A stretch of 64,000 bases of DNA. Origin: an uncultured Lachnospiraceae bacterium. Its GTDB lineage: Bacteria > Bacillota > Clostridia > Lachnospirales > Lachnospiraceae. The translations under genes and the position numbers were made by a program. Below, one piece after another: positions 62,465-64,000 of this stretch. Every line of letters starts with the position of its first letter. Positions within the stretch are counted from its first letter, which is position 1. The notes beneath the pieces were generated by a model. That model did not search any database. It saw nothing but the letters and a program-made list of their open reading frames with translations, and had not been told where the DNA came from. The stretch covers positions 1 through 64,000 of the forward strand of contig CAJUEX010000005.1 of the NCBI GenBank assembly GCA_910585715.1, in the 5' to 3' direction.

Positions 62465-62809
62465 CTATTTCTTCAATTGCTTAAATTCCTTTTCCATAGT
62501 TTCCATTTTAATCTGACAGGAAATCAGCTCATGCTTCAAATCGTAAATTTCCTGCTCCTTTTTCTGGATATCCTCCTCTAGCAATGCAACCTGTTTTTTG
62601 GCCTTGAAAAAATCATCTGCTATATTTAACTGAAGAAGCACTCCCTGCGTGTCCAAAGATTGCCTGCGGAATCCGTCAATTTTATTATATTCTGCAACCT
62701 TATTATTTATGTACAAAGCGACCTTCTGCAGGTATTCTTCACTTTCATATCCGCTTAATGTAAATACTTTCCCGCCGATAATCACTTCTGTATCTGTTTT
62801 TGTTGCCAT
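62465..62809 (-). CDS. zapA: Cell division protein ZapA
   Basis: 114 residues: EVIIGGKVFTLSGYESEEYL then KVALYINNKVAEYN is the ZapA core, followed by a coiled-coil tail. It bundles FtsZ. Position between ruvB and the U32 peptidase is usual in Lachnospiraceae. Confidence 0.92.
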   Translation of the reverse strand: MATKTDTEVIIGGKVFTLSGYESEEYLQKVALYINNKVAEYNKIDGFRRQSLDTQGVLLQLNIADDFFKAKKQVALLEEDIQKKEQEIYDLKHELISCQIKMETMEKEFKQLKK

Positions 62810-62957
62810 AAATCCACCCCTTATATGCTCCCCGGCACAAGATATGCTACAGGTTCAATCATTTCATACTACATCTATTATAACAAAAAAACATAAGAAA
62901 ACAATACTTTTTGCAGAAATTCATAGAATAGTAAGAAATTGATTGCGGCAGTTGAGC

Positions 62958-63155
62958 CGGCTTCTTTCCCCGCAGGCACCGGGACGGGCTTCTTCATAGA
63001 GAATGTTTCTACGTCGCCACGCTCTCGCTCTGATAAAAACGCAGCAGTGCTAAGCTCGAAAATACCTCGCTAAGCGCTGGCGTTTTTATAAGGGCTCCTT
63101 TAGAAATCATTCTCTATGAAGAAGCCCGTCCCGGTGCCTGCGGGGAAAGAAGCCG
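62958..63155 (+). repeat. Long-hairpin repeat, copy D (48-102-48)
   Basis: Arms 62958-63005 and 63108-63155 are perfectly complementary over 48 nt. The 102-nt core (63006-63107) contains CACGCTCTCGCTCT (63018-63031) and matches the core of copy C at most positions, but the arms differ completely from those of C. It fills the 394-nt gap between zapA (divided by its promoter region) and ruvB; no gene is present there. Confidence 0.92.
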
Positions 63156-63203
63156 AATGAACTTGGTGCAATCAACAGAACTCCATAACCTAAAACATCA
63201 TTT

Positions 63204-64000
63204 TTATTCTTCAAAAGGCAGTCCAAAGTGGAAATACGCATCTTTTGTGGCAACTCTTCCCCTCGGGGTTCTGTTAATCAATCCGTTTTTTATCAGATAT
63301 GGCTCGTATACATCCTCAATGGTGCCTGCATCCTCCCCGATTGCCGCAGCAAGGGTATCAAGCCCTACGGGACCGCCGTTGAATTTAAAAATCATGGTCT
63401 TTAACATATTCTGGTCTACATGGTCAAGTCCCAGCTTATCCACGTCCAGAAGGTCCAGTGCGGTAGCGGCTACCTCTTTTGTAATAATGCCGTCATATTT
63501 GACCTGGGCAAAATCACGCACCCTTTTTAAAATCCGATTGGCAAGCCTTGGAGTTCCACGGCTTCTTTTAGCAAGCTCTACAGCCCCGTCCTTTTCAATT
63601 TCCACCTTCAGGATTGCTGCAGAATGAAGGATAATCCGGGTAAGCTCTTCTACAGAATAAAATTCCAGCCTGTGTATGACACCGAACCTGTCCCTTAAAG
63701 GAGCCGTTAGCAGTCCTGCCCTGGTGGTGGCGCCTACCAGAGTGAACTTCGGCAGCTCTAACCGGATGGAACGTGCCGCAGAGCCTTTACCAATCATAAT
63801 GTCAATGGCATAATCCTCCATGGCAGGATATAAAACCTCCTCCACCTGACGGTTCAGGCGATGGATTTCATCCACAAAAAGCAAATCTCCTTCCGCCAGA
63901 TTGTTTAAGATAGCGGCCATCTCCCCGGGCTTTTCAATGGCAGGCCCGCTTGTTACCTTTAAATTCACGCCCATTTCATTGGCGATAATTCCGGCAAGGG
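63204..64000 (-). CDS. ruvB: Holliday junction branch-migration helicase RuvB, 5' part outside the window
   Basis: The last 264 residues of RuvB, reading LAGIIANEMGVNL at the window edge. Walker B LLFVDEIHRLNR, sensor 1 in LVGATTRAGLL, arginine-finger region LRDRFG and the C-terminal winged helix (YLIKNGLINRTPRGR) are present; Walker A and the start lie beyond base 64000. Partial because of the window border, not broken. Confidence 0.96.
   Translation of the reverse strand, partial: LAGIIANEMGVNLKVTSGPAIEKPGEMAAILNNLAEGDLLFVDEIHRLNRQVEEVLYPAMEDYAIDIMIGKGSAARSIRLELPKFTLVGATTRAGLLTAPLRDRFGVIHRLEFYSVEELTRIILHSAAILKVEIEKDGAVELAKRSRGTPRLANRILKRVRDFAQVKYDGIITKEVAATALDLLDVDKLGLDHVDQNMLKTMIFKFNGGPVGLDTLAAAIGEDAGTIEDVYEPYLIKNGLINRTPRGRVATKDAYFHFGLPFEE

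Overview
The window reads as chromosomal DNA of a low-to-medium GC, spore-forming Clostridia, most likely a Lachnospiraceae (a Blautia-like genus would fit, but the genus is a guess). The basis is Firmicutes-type gene content: ribosome-associated genes with AGGAGG-type sites, consensus sigma-A promoters, spore genes (GerW/YtfJ, a YlbJ-like protein), RecU, an Asp23-FakA-RecG block, paired radical-SAM/DUF2344 genes, a cysteine-rich L28, and the order ruvB-zapA-U32 peptidase-ftsW-pbp. No rRNA, tRNA, CRISPR array or complete transposase was found.

Layout. 0.1-4.7 kb: a minus-strand operon with a consensus promoter encodes a small secreted protein, an intercistronic hairpin, two FtsX-like permeases, a MacB/LolD-type ATPase and a lipoprotein; it looks like a peptide export or resistance unit. 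4.9-6.4 kb: an ECF sigma factor and an RsiV-like anti-sigma factor. 6.4-12 kb: NUDIX hydrolase, RNase G, the DUF2344/radical-SAM pair and a small membrane protein. 12-18 kb: a histidine operon hisZ-(pseudogene)-hisG-hisD-hisB-hisIE with a perfect promoter and a palindromic leader. 18-21 kb: decaying accessory DNA with frameshifted and nonsense-mutated genes, including a YafQ-type toxin broken by a stop codon. 21-32 kb: RecU, an AgrC/AgrA-like two-component pair, a BspA-like surface protein, two pseudouridine synthases, an SDR, a YgiQ radical-SAM protein and a YlbJ-like membrane protein. 32-38 kb: a secreted flavodoxin, a gutted lipoprotein-flavodoxin, an iron alcohol dehydrogenase, a MATE transporter fused to a cytidylate-kinase-like domain behind an attenuator, and a frameshifted LysR gene. 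38-51 kb: coaD, rsmD, a type IIA topoisomerase pair, a truncated AlbA_2-type gene, DegV/FakB, recG, FakA and Asp23. 51-64 kb: rpmB, spore and signalling genes, a class B PBP with an FtsW/RodA partner, a U32 peptidase, zapA and the 3' part of ruvB.

The most unusual signal is a dispersed family of long, almost perfect inverted repeats (copies at about 1, 9.0, 50.3, 50.8, 52.2 and 63.0 kb, with remnants near 26.3 and 44.3 kb). Several carry a homologous core containing CACGCTCTCGCTCT and a closing GCGTTTTTATAAGG-like strand. The flanking arms differ between copies, yet within each copy the two arms stay complementary. Two copies are exactly 31-85-31 nt and two have exactly 102-nt cores. This covariation in non-coding DNA suggests a structured RNA or a DNA-level hairpin element that moves or is homogenised. 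I do not recognise it as a named family.

Genes that probably act together: FakA with the DegV/FakB-like protein; hisZ with the short-form hisG; PBP with FtsW/RodA; the CheX-like protein with the CheY-like receiver; and sigma with anti-sigma factor.
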